Shown here in pieces: positions 1 through 8,174 of a stretch of DNA of 64,000 bases. The translations under genes were made by a program, and so were the position numbers. Each line of letters begins with the position of its first letter. Position 1 is the first letter of the stretch. The DNA is from Photorhabdus cinerea (lineage in GTDB: Bacteria; Pseudomonadota; Gammaproteobacteria; Enterobacterales; Enterobacteriaceae). The notes beneath the pieces were generated by a model, which was given only the letters and a program-made list of their open reading frames with translations, searched no databases and was not told the origin of the DNA. The stretch lies in NCBI RefSeq assembly GCF_011189575.1, contig NZ_PUJW01000008.1, positions 62,001 through 126,000 of the forward strand, read 5' to 3'.

Positions 1-809
1 CGGATAGTTTCAGTTTGCGTAATGAAGGACGATTTGTGGGGAAGCTACCTGAGAAACAGGAGTACAACATCGTTTATCAATGTTGGCAGTTATTCTGCCA
101 GCGTTTAGGTAAACAATTACCTGTGGAGATGACGCTAGAAAAAAATATGCCAATTGGTTCTGGTCTTGGTTCCAGCGCTTGTTCTGTTGTGGCTGGTTTA
201 ATGGCACTCAATGAATTTACGGGATGTCCGTTCAGCGAAGGTCAATTACTGGAAATGATGGGCGAGTTGGAAGGGCGTATTTCAGGCAGCATCCACTATG
301 ATAACGTCGCGCCATGTTACCTTGGCGGTTTGCAACTGATTATGGAACAAGGGGATATTATCTGTCAGTCAGTGCCTTCATTTGATGAATGGCTCTGGGT
401 GATGGCTTATCCGGGCATTAAAGTTTCTACCGCAGAAGCCAGAGCAATTTTACCTGCTAAGTATTCGAAGCGGGATGTTATCGACCATGGGCGTTTTCTT
501 GCTGGCTTTATTCATGCTTGTCATACACGGCAACCTGAGCTGGCCGCCAAATTGATGAAAGATGTTGTTGCTGAGCCATACCGCAGACAACTGTTACCAG
601 GTTTTACTAACGCTCGTGAAGCAGCAAAAGAGATAGGCGCATTGGCCTGTGGTATTTCTGGTTCCGGCCCGACGTTGTTTTCTATTTGTAACGATATGGC
701 TACCGCAGAGAAAATGGCTGAGTGGCTGCAACAGCATTATGTTCAGAATGATGAAGGTTTTGTACACATTTGCCGTCTGGATCTCGCAGGCGCTCGACAG
801 ATAGGGTAA
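1..809 (+). CDS. thrB: Homoserine kinase ThrB, 5' end outside window
   Basis: Phosphorylates homoserine to O-phosphohomoserine in the cytoplasm, the step before threonine synthase. The reading frame is open to the window edge (first full codon at base 3), so the roughly 40 N-terminal residues of the usual ~309 are missing. An internal TTG at 15 is not the true start. The GHMP-kinase phosphate loop PIGSGLGSSACS lies near the start of the visible part, and the C-terminal GHMP segment SGSGPTLF follows. The protein aligns by eye with E. coli ThrB to its end (FVHICRLD). The stop lies three bases before the thrC start, as expected for the thrABC operon. Confidence 0.97.
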   Translation, partial: DSFSLRNEGRFVGKLPEKQEYNIVYQCWQLFCQRLGKQLPVEMTLEKNMPIGSGLGSSACSVVAGLMALNEFTGCPFSEGQLLEMMGELEGRISGSIHYDNVAPCYLGGLQLIMEQGDIICQSVPSFDEWLWVMAYPGIKVSTAEARAILPAKYSKRDVIDHGRFLAGFIHACHTRQPELAAKLMKDVVAEPYRRQLLPGFTNAREAAKEIGALACGISGSGPTLFSICNDMATAEKMAEWLQQHYVQNDEGFVHICRLDLAGARQIG

Positions 810-812
810 CTA

Positions 813-2105
813 ATGAAACTGTATAACTTAAAAGACAACAGCGAGCAGGTGAGTTTTGCGCAGGCAGTAAAACAGGGGTTAGGTAAACAGCAAGGACTTT
901 TCTTCCCGCAAGATTTACCCGAATTCAGTCGTGAAGAAATTGACCAACTGTTGAAACTGGATTTTGTTACCCGCAGCGGTCGCATTCTTTCAGCGTTTAT
1001 TGGCGATGAAATTCCGCCAGAACAACTGGCGGCACGAATTGAGAGTGCTTTTATTTTTCCAGCACCTGTTGCAAAAGTGGCAGATGATATTGCAACGCTG
1101 GAATTATTCCACGGTCCGACTCTGGCATTCAAAGATTTTGGTGGCCGTTTTATGGCACAAATACTGGCACAGGTTGCTGGTGAGCAGCCTGTGACTATCT
1201 TAACCGCGACTTCTGGCGATACTGGTGCAGCAGTAGCGCATGCCTTTTATGGGTTGGATAATGTACAGGTGGTTATTCTCTATCCGCAGGGTAAAATTAG
1301 CCCGTTACAGGAAAAACTTTTTTGTACATTGGGCGGTAACATTCACACAGTTGCAATTGATGGCGATTTCGATGATTGCCAGGCGTTGGTTAAACAGTCA
1401 TTTGATGATCAAGAGTTGAAACAGGCTCTGTATCTCAATTCAGCTAACTCAATTAACATCAGTCGTTTGCTGGCACAAATTTGCTATTACTTTGAGGCGG
1501 TGGCTCAGGTACCAGAAGATAAACGCGAAAAATTGGTTATTTCTGTGCCCAGTGGGAATTTTGGTGATTTAACTGCCGGTTTATTGGCAAAATCAATGGG
1601 TTTACCGGTAAAACGTTTTATCGCGGCGACGAATGTTAACGACACGGTTCCTCGTTATCTGGCGGATGGAAAATGGCTGCCTCATCAGACGGTTGCCACG
1701 CTTTCTAACGCAATGGATGTGAGTCAGCCAAACAACTGGCCGCGTATTGAAGAACTATTTTGTCGTCGATCCTGGAAATTAAGTGAATTGGGGTATGGCA
1801 TAGTCAGTGATGATGTGACTAAAGGGACTATTAAGGAATTGGCTAAATTGGGTTATATCTCTGAACCTCATGCAGCCGTTGCTTACCGAGTTTTGCGTGA
1901 TCAATTACAGGAAGATGAATACGGATTATTTCTCGGTACAGCTCATCCGGCGAAATTTAAAGAGAGTGTGGAACAGATTTTGGGGGAGGAATTACCACTG
2001 CCTGAAGCTCTGGCAGAACGAGCTGATTTAAACTTGTTATCCCATCATTTGCCGGCAGATTTTGCTAAATTACGTGCTTTCCTGGTGGCAAGAGCACCTG
2101 AATAG
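813..2105 (+). CDS. thrC: Threonine synthase ThrC
   Basis: PLP-dependent enzyme that converts O-phosphohomoserine to threonine, the last step of the pathway. It has 430 residues against 428 in E. coli. The PLP lysine is K107 in the motif GPTLAFKDFGGRFM, and the phosphate-binding TSGDTGAAVA follows. The ATG starts three bases after the thrB stop, so the two are translationally coupled in one operon. A strong inverted repeat lies directly downstream. Nothing unusual was seen. Confidence 0.98.
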   Translation: MKLYNLKDNSEQVSFAQAVKQGLGKQQGLFFPQDLPEFSREEIDQLLKLDFVTRSGRILSAFIGDEIPPEQLAARIESAFIFPAPVAKVADDIATLELFHGPTLAFKDFGGRFMAQILAQVAGEQPVTILTATSGDTGAAVAHAFYGLDNVQVVILYPQGKISPLQEKLFCTLGGNIHTVAIDGDFDDCQALVKQSFDDQELKQALYLNSANSINISRLLAQICYYFEAVAQVPEDKREKLVISVPSGNFGDLTAGLLAKSMGLPVKRFIAATNVNDTVPRYLADGKWLPHQTVATLSNAMDVSQPNNWPRIEELFCRRSWKLSELGYGIVSDDVTKGTIKELAKLGYISEPHAAVAYRVLRDQLQEDEYGLFLGTAHPAKFKESVEQILGEELPLPEALAERADLNLLSHHLPADFAKLRAFLVARAPE

Positions 2106-2117
2106 CGATAAGAGTAG

Positions 2118-2145
2118 ACGCCGCATAAATTATGCGGCGTTTATG
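2118..2145 (+). terminator. Hairpin ending the thr operon
   Basis: Perfect 10-bp stem (2118-2127 with 2131-2140, arms ACGCCGCATA/TATGCGGCGT) with a 3-base loop, 13 bases after the thrC stop. It is followed by a short T-rich stretch. It sits between convergent thrC and yaaA and may serve both strands. Confidence 0.75.
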
Positions 2146-2161
2146 ATTGATAATAAAAGTT

Positions 2162-2938
2162 TTAATGTTGTTCCGGTCGTTTAAATACCAGCTCGTTTCC
2201 TTTAGATAACGATTCATCAAAAACGTAGCCATCCAGATTGAATTCCACTAGACGGTCAATTTGCGTTAACTGATTCTGAATAATAAACCGGCTTATCAAC
2301 CCACGGGCTTTTTTCGCATAGAAGCTGATAATCTTATATTTACCGTTTTTCTCATCAAGAAATACGGGCTTGATAATCTTACCGGCTAATTTTTTCGTAT
2401 TAACGGATTTGAAATATTCATCGGAAGCCAGATTAACCAATACATTATCGCCTTGCTGCTCTAGGGCTTCATTAAGTTTTTCTGTGATCAGATCTCCCCA
2501 AAAAGAATAAAGATCTCTACCACGTTTATTTTCCAGTTTAATTCCCATTTCCAGCCGGTAAGGTTGCATCAGATCCAAAGGACGGAGCACACCGTAAAGG
2601 CCAGACAGGATACGCAGATGATCCTGAGCAAAATCAAAATCCTTGTCGGAAAAATCTTCAGCTTGCATACCGGTATACACATCACCTTTAAATGCCAGAA
2701 TAGCCTGACGTGCATTTTCTGGCGTGAAATCAGCATGCCATTCGCCAAATCGGGCTGCATTCAAACCGGCAAGTTTATCGCTGATACCCATCAAACTGGC
2801 AATTTGGGTTGGTGTGAGTTTACGGCAGATGCTAATTAGTTGTTCTGACTGGCCGAGTAATGCTGGCTGACTATATTTTTCCGTAGCAAGCGGGCTTTCA
2901 TAATCAAGGGTTTTTGCAGGTGAAATAGTGATAAGCAT
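2162..2938 (-). CDS. yaaA: Peroxide-stress protein YaaA (DUF328 family)
   Basis: 258 residues, the same as E. coli YaaA, beginning MLITISPAKTLDYESPL. In E. coli the family limits intracellular iron and protects DNA during peroxide stress. Recognisable segments include LSGLYGVLRPLDLMQPYR, LASDEYFKSV and ISFYAKKARGL. The frame extends 13 codons further upstream, but the start at 2938 matches the family and has a GGGA-type ribosome site nearby. It is convergent with thrC, and in E. coli it also sits just after the thr operon. Confidence 0.95.
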   Translation of the reverse strand: MLITISPAKTLDYESPLATEKYSQPALLGQSEQLISICRKLTPTQIASLMGISDKLAGLNAARFGEWHADFTPENARQAILAFKGDVYTGMQAEDFSDKDFDFAQDHLRILSGLYGVLRPLDLMQPYRLEMGIKLENKRGRDLYSFWGDLITEKLNEALEQQGDNVLVNLASDEYFKSVNTKKLAGKIIKPVFLDEKNGKYKIISFYAKKARGLISRFIIQNQLTQIDRLVEFNLDGYVFDESLSKGNELVFKRPEQH

Positions 2939-3242
2939 AATGTCATCCCGGTTATTCAGATTAAGTGACTTTAACAAAAGATAGGATAATAAAGAATGAA
3001 TAGCAACGATAGCAGAAACTGTGTACGTAGTATCTGCGGCGTAACCAGCTGATAATTTTGCATTCCATTTTATTGTTCAATATCACCTTAAATGATAATA
3101 ATATTTAAATTAAGTTTATTTTAGTTATTTAAATGTTAATTTCTGTGCGTTTGATCGATTTTTTTAGATTGTAATAGTGTAATTATTCTAAAAGTGAGAA
3201 TACTTCTTGCAAATTTGTTTTTATAAAATTGGAGGAATAGAG
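2939..3242. other. AT-rich spacer upstream of the accessory cassette
   Basis: About 300 bases between divergent yaaA and the short peptide ORF. It is very AT-rich and contains no convincing ORF. It must carry the promoters of both units, but no clean -35/-10 pair was seen. A good Shine-Dalgarno sequence (GGAGG, about 3231-3235) ends the spacer. Confidence 0.5.
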
Positions 3243-3425
3243 ATGCAATCAACAGCTTAAAAGCTATTTCAGCCTATATTTACTCGTAAAGCTGAACCTA
3301 TAAGGTTATTTAGTGTTTCGCAGGATGAAATTGGTTTCGAAGAAATCAATCAAATGATTATTGGACGTATTAAACGTGATGCTGACTTGCTCATGAGTGT
3401 CGGTGAGAGTATCGCCCATATTTAA
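3243..3425 (+). pseudogene. 60-codon peptide ORF interrupted by an in-frame TAA at codon 6
   Basis: ATG at 3243 lies 7 bases after a strong GGAGG. Translation gives MQSTA, then TAA (3258-3260), then 54 further in-frame codons with no stop, beginning KLFQPIFTRKAEP and ending LLMSVGESIAHI before TAA at 3423. A terminator-like hairpin follows, then a PP-loop enzyme and an exporter. The layout (short ORF, hairpin, modifying enzyme, MFS exporter) resembles ribosomal-peptide natural-product loci, so this may be a precursor. The family is not recognised and the product has no cysteine. The early stop could be a nonsense mutation (for example TTA to TAA), a recoded codon or a sequencing error. It could instead be a leader peptide of no chemical interest. 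Confidence 0.45.
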
Positions 3426-3431
3426 AATAGA

Positions 3432-3462
3432 AGCCTGTTGTATCTAACAACAGGCTCTTTCT
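3432..3462 (+). terminator. Hairpin between peptide ORF and PP-loop gene (terminator/attenuator)
   Basis: 10-bp stem: AGCCTGTTGT at 3432-3441 pairs with ACAACAGGCT at 3447-3456. The loop is 5 bases and CTTTCTT follows. It begins 7 bases after the end of the peptide frame and ends before the ribosome site of the next gene. It may let most transcripts stop after the peptide and a minority read on. Confidence 0.65.
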
Positions 3463-3476
3463 TGTAAGAGATTATT

Positions 3477-4499
3477 ATGAAAAAACACACCGTGTTGCTT
3501 AAAGATAGGTTAGATAAAATTCATGTGCTTTCTGCAAAGTCTGGGGTCCCGTTGAGAAGATTCCTGAAGGAGAATTACATACCCCAAGATTCTATACTTT
3601 GCTATGTAAATGATAAAATAACAGATGATCAAAGCTATGTAGTAAAAGAAAGCGATAAAATAGTTTTGGATATGGTAAGGGCATACCAACTCCCAGAATA
3701 TTGCAGAACTTTACGTTTATGGGAAGATGATGGCGTTGAGGTAACACAGGAAAATACAGATTCAATTTATACTAAGAGAATACTCTGGTTTAAAGAGAAT
3801 GGTATTTGCGATCTAAAACAAACACAATTTAATGAGGATAGTTTCGTAAAATATATTGATGACATGTTTGTTCAAGGGATTCTTACTAAGTCTTTGATTA
3901 AGGAAAATGATAAAATTATACTTGCCTTATCTGGAGGTAGAGATAGTCTGGCATTATTATATCTTTTGAGAAGAAATGTGGATAAATTGCCAAAGCATGA
4001 GTTAATTGGAGTTACTGTTGCTGATACGGCAGCATCAGGCGCAGATGTTAAAGTGGCTGCTGAGGCTATCGCAAATTTGGGTGAGTCGGCTCCATTGAAA
4101 ACATGGGGGGAGTTTACGCATGTATCACCATTATGGACAATAACTAAAAAAGAATTGACATTATATCTTAAAATTGTGGCTCCTGAACATCATTCGAAAC
4201 AGGGATCGCCTACAGACTATGATAGAGGAGATCATAATAGGGATATAAATTACTTTATAGCTGATTTATTATCGGGTGTTTGGCCAGGGTTGGGATTCAA
4301 TTTTTTTGAGTCACTTGAGCGATTATATAAAAATTATAATATAGAAAATCCTAAATATGATATATGTGATAATTGTGGAATTACATATACACATGCTTAC
4401 GGTGATGATTTTGATAATAGGAAATTTAGGCACGTTTGTAATCATTGTTCTTATTTAATTGAAATCGGGGAAATGCCATTAATGAAATCGATTGGATAA
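3477..4499 (+). CDS. PP-loop ATPase with N-terminal ubiquitin/ThiS-like domain and C-terminal zinc ribbon
   Basis: 340 residues. Residues about 5-70 look like a beta-grasp (ThiS/MoaD/TGS-like) domain: LLKDRLDKIHVL, then YVNDKITDDQSYVVKES, then DKIVLDM. There is no terminal Gly-Gly because the chain runs on. The pyrophosphatase loop is SGGRDS at 152-157, preceded by DKIILAL, as in the TtcA/Ncs6(Ctu1)/TilS family of adenylating tRNA-modifying and sulfur-inserting enzymes. The C-terminus carries CxxC pairs at 297-300 (CDNC) and 321-324 (CNHC), a zinc ribbon like that of Ncs6. By family knowledge it should adenylate a carbonyl or base for sulfur or nitrogen insertion; the substrate is unknown. 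The gene is AT-rich, sits in a short cassette absent from E. coli at this site, and is followed 23 bases later by an exporter gene. A tRNA thiolase role is an alternative. Confidence 0.7.
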   Translation: MKKHTVLLKDRLDKIHVLSAKSGVPLRRFLKENYIPQDSILCYVNDKITDDQSYVVKESDKIVLDMVRAYQLPEYCRTLRLWEDDGVEVTQENTDSIYTKRILWFKENGICDLKQTQFNEDSFVKYIDDMFVQGILTKSLIKENDKIILALSGGRDSLALLYLLRRNVDKLPKHELIGVTVADTAASGADVKVAAEAIANLGESAPLKTWGEFTHVSPLWTITKKELTLYLKIVAPEHHSKQGSPTDYDRGDHNRDINYFIADLLSGVWPGLGFNFFESLERLYKNYNIENPKYDICDNCGITYTHAYGDDFDNRKFRHVCNHCSYLIEIGEMPLMKSIG

Positions 4500-4522
4500 A
4501 TAAAATATAAATGGGATAAAAT

Positions 4523-5734
4523 ATGCAGAATAAAAACAAGCTATTATCCTCTGATATAATATCTATCTTTGGTACAGGAATAAGTGAAATAGCGCTTATT
4601 TCACTGGTATATTCAATCACGAAATCGGAAATGGATACGTCTTTAATGGTATCTGTAAGGCTAATAGCTAGTATATTAGTTTTTGCGGTTATTGGTGGGC
4701 TAACTGCTCGGTTTAATATGCGAACTATTTGTATTTATTCAGATTTATTTCGAGCGGTAATAATATTCTTTGCTGTGTTTGTGAATAATATATATTTATT
4801 ATTTTTCATATCTTTCCTTCTGTCATTTCTTTCAGGTTTAAATATATCGATAAGGTCAGTGGCATATCAGGTATTTGTCAGTTCAGAAGAAAGAGTTGCT
4901 TTTATATCAAAGCAACAATTCTATTATGGTCTCTTCTCTATATCTTCTCCATTGATAGCCGGATTTTTGATAAATATAACTTCGATACGTTTCTTATTTA
5001 TTATTGAATCAATATGTTTTCTTTTATCAATGATACTTCTCTTTTTTATCGGCGATTGGGGAACTAAAACAGAGAAAAAAGATATTATTATGAAATATGG
5101 CGGTTTAGAATATATTATCAAGAATAATACTCAGAGAAATATATTATTGTTCAGGATAAGTATTTTAACTGCAATGGTATCATACCAGGTGATTTCAACT
5201 TATATAATAACTTCTAGCTATACAATAATCGTCTCTTTATTTAGTGGATTATATTCGTTTTCTTTTTCTGATTTAGTCGCTTATTTTTCCTTTGTGGCTT
5301 CTGTTTCAATGTTATTTGGTTCTTATTTGTCTGGTGCTTATTTTAATATCAACAAGTTAAAAAAATCCTTTTTTCTTGGTTCTTTCTTAATTACAGTTGG
5401 CAGTATTCTTTGGGCTATACCTTTGTCAAGAATTTCCCTGTTATACTATACCTTGGGAACTATGCTTATTTTTATCGGACTTTCTTTTTTAAGGATATCT
5501 CTTTACACATCAGGGCAAGAACTGACTCCAGAAAAATATTTTGCGAAAATAATATCGTCTTCGGATGCAATTTCAAGAAGCTACCAGTCAGCTTTTGGTA
5601 TTATAGTAATAGGTTTAATCCCTTTGCTGGGAAGTAGTATTTTATTTATCTTTTTTGCAATGTGTTCTTTAAGTTCAGTTTTTGTTTCGAAAAAAATAAG
5701 TGCTGAAGTTGAAAATAAATTAACTGTAGAATAA
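4523..5734 (+). CDS. MFS family exporter
   Basis: 403 residues, strongly hydrophobic, with roughly 10-12 membrane segments. The loop after the second or third helix, GGLTARFNMRT, has the shape of the MFS cytoplasmic signature. It resembles the drug/siderophore-export branch (MFS_3-like) but no specific substrate can be read. It starts 23 bases after the PP-loop gene in the same direction, so the two are probably one operon and the transporter probably moves the product or confers self-resistance. Like its neighbour it is rich in ATA, TTA and AGA codons, unlike the core genes around it, which suggests transfer. Confidence 0.75.
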   Translation: MQNKNKLLSSDIISIFGTGISEIALISLVYSITKSEMDTSLMVSVRLIASILVFAVIGGLTARFNMRTICIYSDLFRAVIIFFAVFVNNIYLLFFISFLLSFLSGLNISIRSVAYQVFVSSEERVAFISKQQFYYGLFSISSPLIAGFLINITSIRFLFIIESICFLLSMILLFFIGDWGTKTEKKDIIMKYGGLEYIIKNNTQRNILLFRISILTAMVSYQVISTYIITSSYTIIVSLFSGLYSFSFSDLVAYFSFVASVSMLFGSYLSGAYFNINKLKKSFFLGSFLITVGSILWAIPLSRISLLYYTLGTMLIFIGLSFLRISLYTSGQELTPEKYFAKIISSSDAISRSYQSAFGIIVIGLIPLLGSSILFIFFAMCSLSSVFVSKKISAEVENKLTVE

Positions 5735-5857
5735 TTAATTCTAAAAGCGGTTAGTCATCGTTTTTACCGCCTTGCAGCAAGATCTTACCGTGTTATTATC
5801 AATGGATGGCGCAGCCACAATGCCACAATTTCACGCATAACGATGAGATATGACAAA

Positions 5858-6811
5858 ATGACCGATAAACTAACTTCCCTGCGTAAACTGACAACAGTAG
5901 TAGCAGATACCGGGGATATTGCGGCGATGAAACTTTATCAGCCACAAGATGCTACGACTAACCCATCTCTGATCCTTAACGCTGCACAGATCCCTGAATA
6001 CCGCAAACTGATCGATGAAGCAATTGCGTGGGCGCGTGAACAGAGTAACTCCCGTGAGCAGCAAATTGTAGATGCCAGCGATAAACTGGCGGTGAATATT
6101 GGTTTGGAAATTCTGAAATTGATCCCAGGCCGTATTTCTACTGAAGTGGATGCTCGTCTGTCTTATGACACCGAAGCCAGCGTCGCTAAAGCTAAGCGTC
6201 TGATAAAGCTGTATAACGAAGCGGGTATCAGCAATGAGCGTATTCTGATCAAACTGGCTTCAACCTGGCAGGGTATCCGTGCGGCTGAGCAGTTAGAAAA
6301 ACAAGGTATCAACTGTAACCTGACTCTGTTGTTCTCCTTTGCTCAGGCGCGCGCTTGTGCCGAAGCGGGCGTTTACCTGATCTCTCCATTCGTTGGTCGC
6401 ATCCTTGACTGGTATAAAGCGAACAGCGATAAAAAAGAATTTGCGCCACACGAAGATCCAGGTGTTATTTCTGTCACCGAGATCTACCAATATTATAAGC
6501 AACATGGTTATGACACCGTTGTTATGGGAGCAAGTTTCCGTAATTCCGGTGAGATCCTGGAATTGGCGGGTTGTGACCGTTTGACTATCGCCCCTGCGCT
6601 ATTGAAAGAATTATCTGAAGCTCAGGGTGAGGTTGAATGTAAACTGGGTTATACCGGTGATGTTAAAGCGCGTCCAGAGCCACTGAATGAAGCTCAGTTC
6701 TATTGGGAACACCATCAAGATGCAATGGCAACAGAAAAACTGGCGGATGGTATCCGTAAATTTGCTGTAGATCAGGGCAAACTTGAGAAGATGATCGCTG
6801 ATCTGCTGTAA
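5858..6811 (+). CDS. talB: Transaldolase B
   Basis: Exchanges a dihydroxyacetone unit between sedoheptulose-7-phosphate and glyceraldehyde-3-phosphate in the pentose-phosphate pathway. From the ATG at 5858 the product is 317 residues, the E. coli length, beginning MTDKLTSLRKLTTVVADTGD. The Schiff-base lysine is K132 in ILIKLAST. An upstream in-frame ATG at 5843 would add five residues not found in the family. A strong terminator follows. This is the syntenic position before mog. Confidence 0.98.
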   Translation: MTDKLTSLRKLTTVVADTGDIAAMKLYQPQDATTNPSLILNAAQIPEYRKLIDEAIAWAREQSNSREQQIVDASDKLAVNIGLEILKLIPGRISTEVDARLSYDTEASVAKAKRLIKLYNEAGISNERILIKLASTWQGIRAAEQLEKQGINCNLTLLFSFAQARACAEAGVYLISPFVGRILDWYKANSDKKEFAPHEDPGVISVTEIYQYYKQHGYDTVVMGASFRNSGEILELAGCDRLTIAPALLKELSEAQGEVECKLGYTGDVKARPEPLNEAQFYWEHHQDAMATEKLADGIRKFAVDQGKLEKMIADLL

Positions 6812-6841
6812 TGATAGGTCATAAACTATTCTTTTAGTTTT

Positions 6842-6868
6842 AAAGGCGGCATAATTAGCCGCCTTTTT
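6842..6868 (+). terminator. talB Rho-independent terminator
   Basis: 9-bp perfect stem AAAGGCGGC (6842-6850) with GCCGCCTTT (6858-6866), a 7-base loop, and the T-run TTTTT within and after the 3' arm. Confidence 0.9.
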
Positions 6869-6900
6869 GCTATTAGTTAATTGTGTTGATTGAGGTTTAT

Positions 6901-7476
6901 ATGAATGAGTTGCGCATTGGTCTGGTATCTGTCTCTGATCGTGCATCGAGCGGTGTTTATCAGGACAAAGGGATTCCAGCGCTGGAAGAGTGGTTGAAAA
7001 GTGCTATGACGACGCCTTTCCGTGTAGAAACTCGTTTAATCCCTGATGAGCAGATCATTATTGAACAAACCCTGTGTGAATTGGTGGATGAAATCGGTTG
7101 TCATTTAGTTCTAACTACTGGTGGAACTGGCCCTGCTCGCCGTGATGTGACTCCTGATGCAACATTGGCGGTTGCAGACCGTGAAATGCCGGGTTATGGC
7201 GAACAGATGCGCCAAATTAGCTTAAAATTTGTTCCAACAGCAATTTTGTCCCGCCAGGTTGGTGTGATCCGCAAGCAGGCTCTTATCCTAAATTTGCCAG
7301 GGCAACCAAAAGCAATAGCAGAAACGCTGGAAGGCTTGAAAGGCGAAAATGGTGAAGTTCTGGTACCCGGCATTTTTGCCAGCGTGCCATATTGTATCCA
7401 GTTGCTGGATGGCCCGTATGTCGAAACCGATGACAAGGTAGTTGCTGCTTTTAGACCGAAAAATGCTCGTCGCTGA
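6901..7476 (+). CDS. mog: Molybdopterin adenylyltransferase Mog
   Basis: Adenylates molybdopterin before molybdate insertion during molybdenum cofactor synthesis. 191 residues from the ATG at 6901, preceded by GAGG about 10 bases upstream. The frame extends six codons further, but the family start is MNELRIGLVSVSDRAS. The signature LTTGGTGPARRDVTPDAT is intact, as are PGQPKAIAE and the C-terminal VAAFRPKNARR. It follows talB, as in E. coli. No terminator was recognised after it. Confidence 0.97.
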   Translation: MNELRIGLVSVSDRASSGVYQDKGIPALEEWLKSAMTTPFRVETRLIPDEQIIIEQTLCELVDEIGCHLVLTTGGTGPARRDVTPDATLAVADREMPGYGEQMRQISLKFVPTAILSRQVGVIRKQALILNLPGQPKAIAETLEGLKGENGEVLVPGIFASVPYCIQLLDGPYVETDDKVVAAFRPKNARR

Positions 7477-7613
7477 GCAATGAACTAGTTGTAGAAATAA
7501 TCAAAAAATCGAGCTTTAATCTGACACCTATCGAAAGCCAATTTCAACATTATAAGCCTATAATTCATTTAGTATGTTGATTGGTTGTTTAGAATAAATT
7601 TCGGGGTGAAAAA

Positions 7614-8174
7614 ATGGAACGATCAAAAAAAGTAAGAATTGGCTTTATTGCTGGCTTGGCATTAGTTATGAGCGCAATAGCGCCAATGGCGGCGCTAGCA
7701 ATAGGAGCAAAGGCGACGGTAGCCCAGTTAATTAATCAGCGTCTTTCTTACATGAAAGATGTGGCGGGATACAAGGCTGAAAACCATCTACCTGTTGAGG
7801 TCTTGGAGCAGGAAGATAAGGTTCTTACCAAATCAATGAGTGAGGCTGAATCTTTCGGGTTAAGTGGGGAATCTATCAGGCCGTTCATTATAATCCAAAT
7901 GAATGCCGCGAAGGCGATTCAGTATCGCTATCGTGCTGATTGGTTGTCTGTCCCTGAAAATGGTTGGCAACCTAAGCCGCTGGGTGACGTTCGGATTAAA
8001 ATTAGTGGACTAAGTACTGAAATCCTCCAACAAATTGCGATTCTGCTCAAAGCCGGAGAAAAGATAAATGCTTCTGATAAGGAAATGTTTATGGAAAATA
8101 TTCAACAACATAACTTAAAGAATTCAGATAAGCAGCAAATTTTCTCTGCACTTGAGAAGGTGAAATTGAAATAA
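7614..8174 (+). CDS. Periplasmic monofunctional chorismate mutase (AroQ gamma type)
   Basis: Converts chorismate to prephenate. 186 residues with an N-terminal signal peptide: basic MERSKKVR, a hydrophobic stretch, then PMAALA as the likely cleavage region near residue 29. The mature part shows the AroQ helix with INQRLSYMKDVAGYK (R43, K54 the catalytic-type residues) and QMNAAKAIQYRYRADW. It resembles the secreted enzyme of Erwinia/Pantoea. About 75 more residues complete the helical secreted-class fold. It has its own start with GGGGTGA upstream and stands alone between mog and galT. Exported chorismate mutases occur in pathogens and symbionts; their role outside the cytoplasm is unsettled. 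Confidence 0.85.
   Translation: MERSKKVRIGFIAGLALVMSAIAPMAALAIGAKATVAQLINQRLSYMKDVAGYKAENHLPVEVLEQEDKVLTKSMSEAESFGLSGESIRPFIIIQMNAAKAIQYRYRADWLSVPENGWQPKPLGDVRIKISGLSTEILQQIAILLKAGEKINASDKEMFMENIQQHNLKNSDKQQIFSALEKVKLK

Noticed and set aside
5735..5857. Weak inverted repeat (AGCGGT/ACCGC) after the MFS gene as a terminator
   Set aside because: The stem is only about 5 bp with a long loop, too weak to call.
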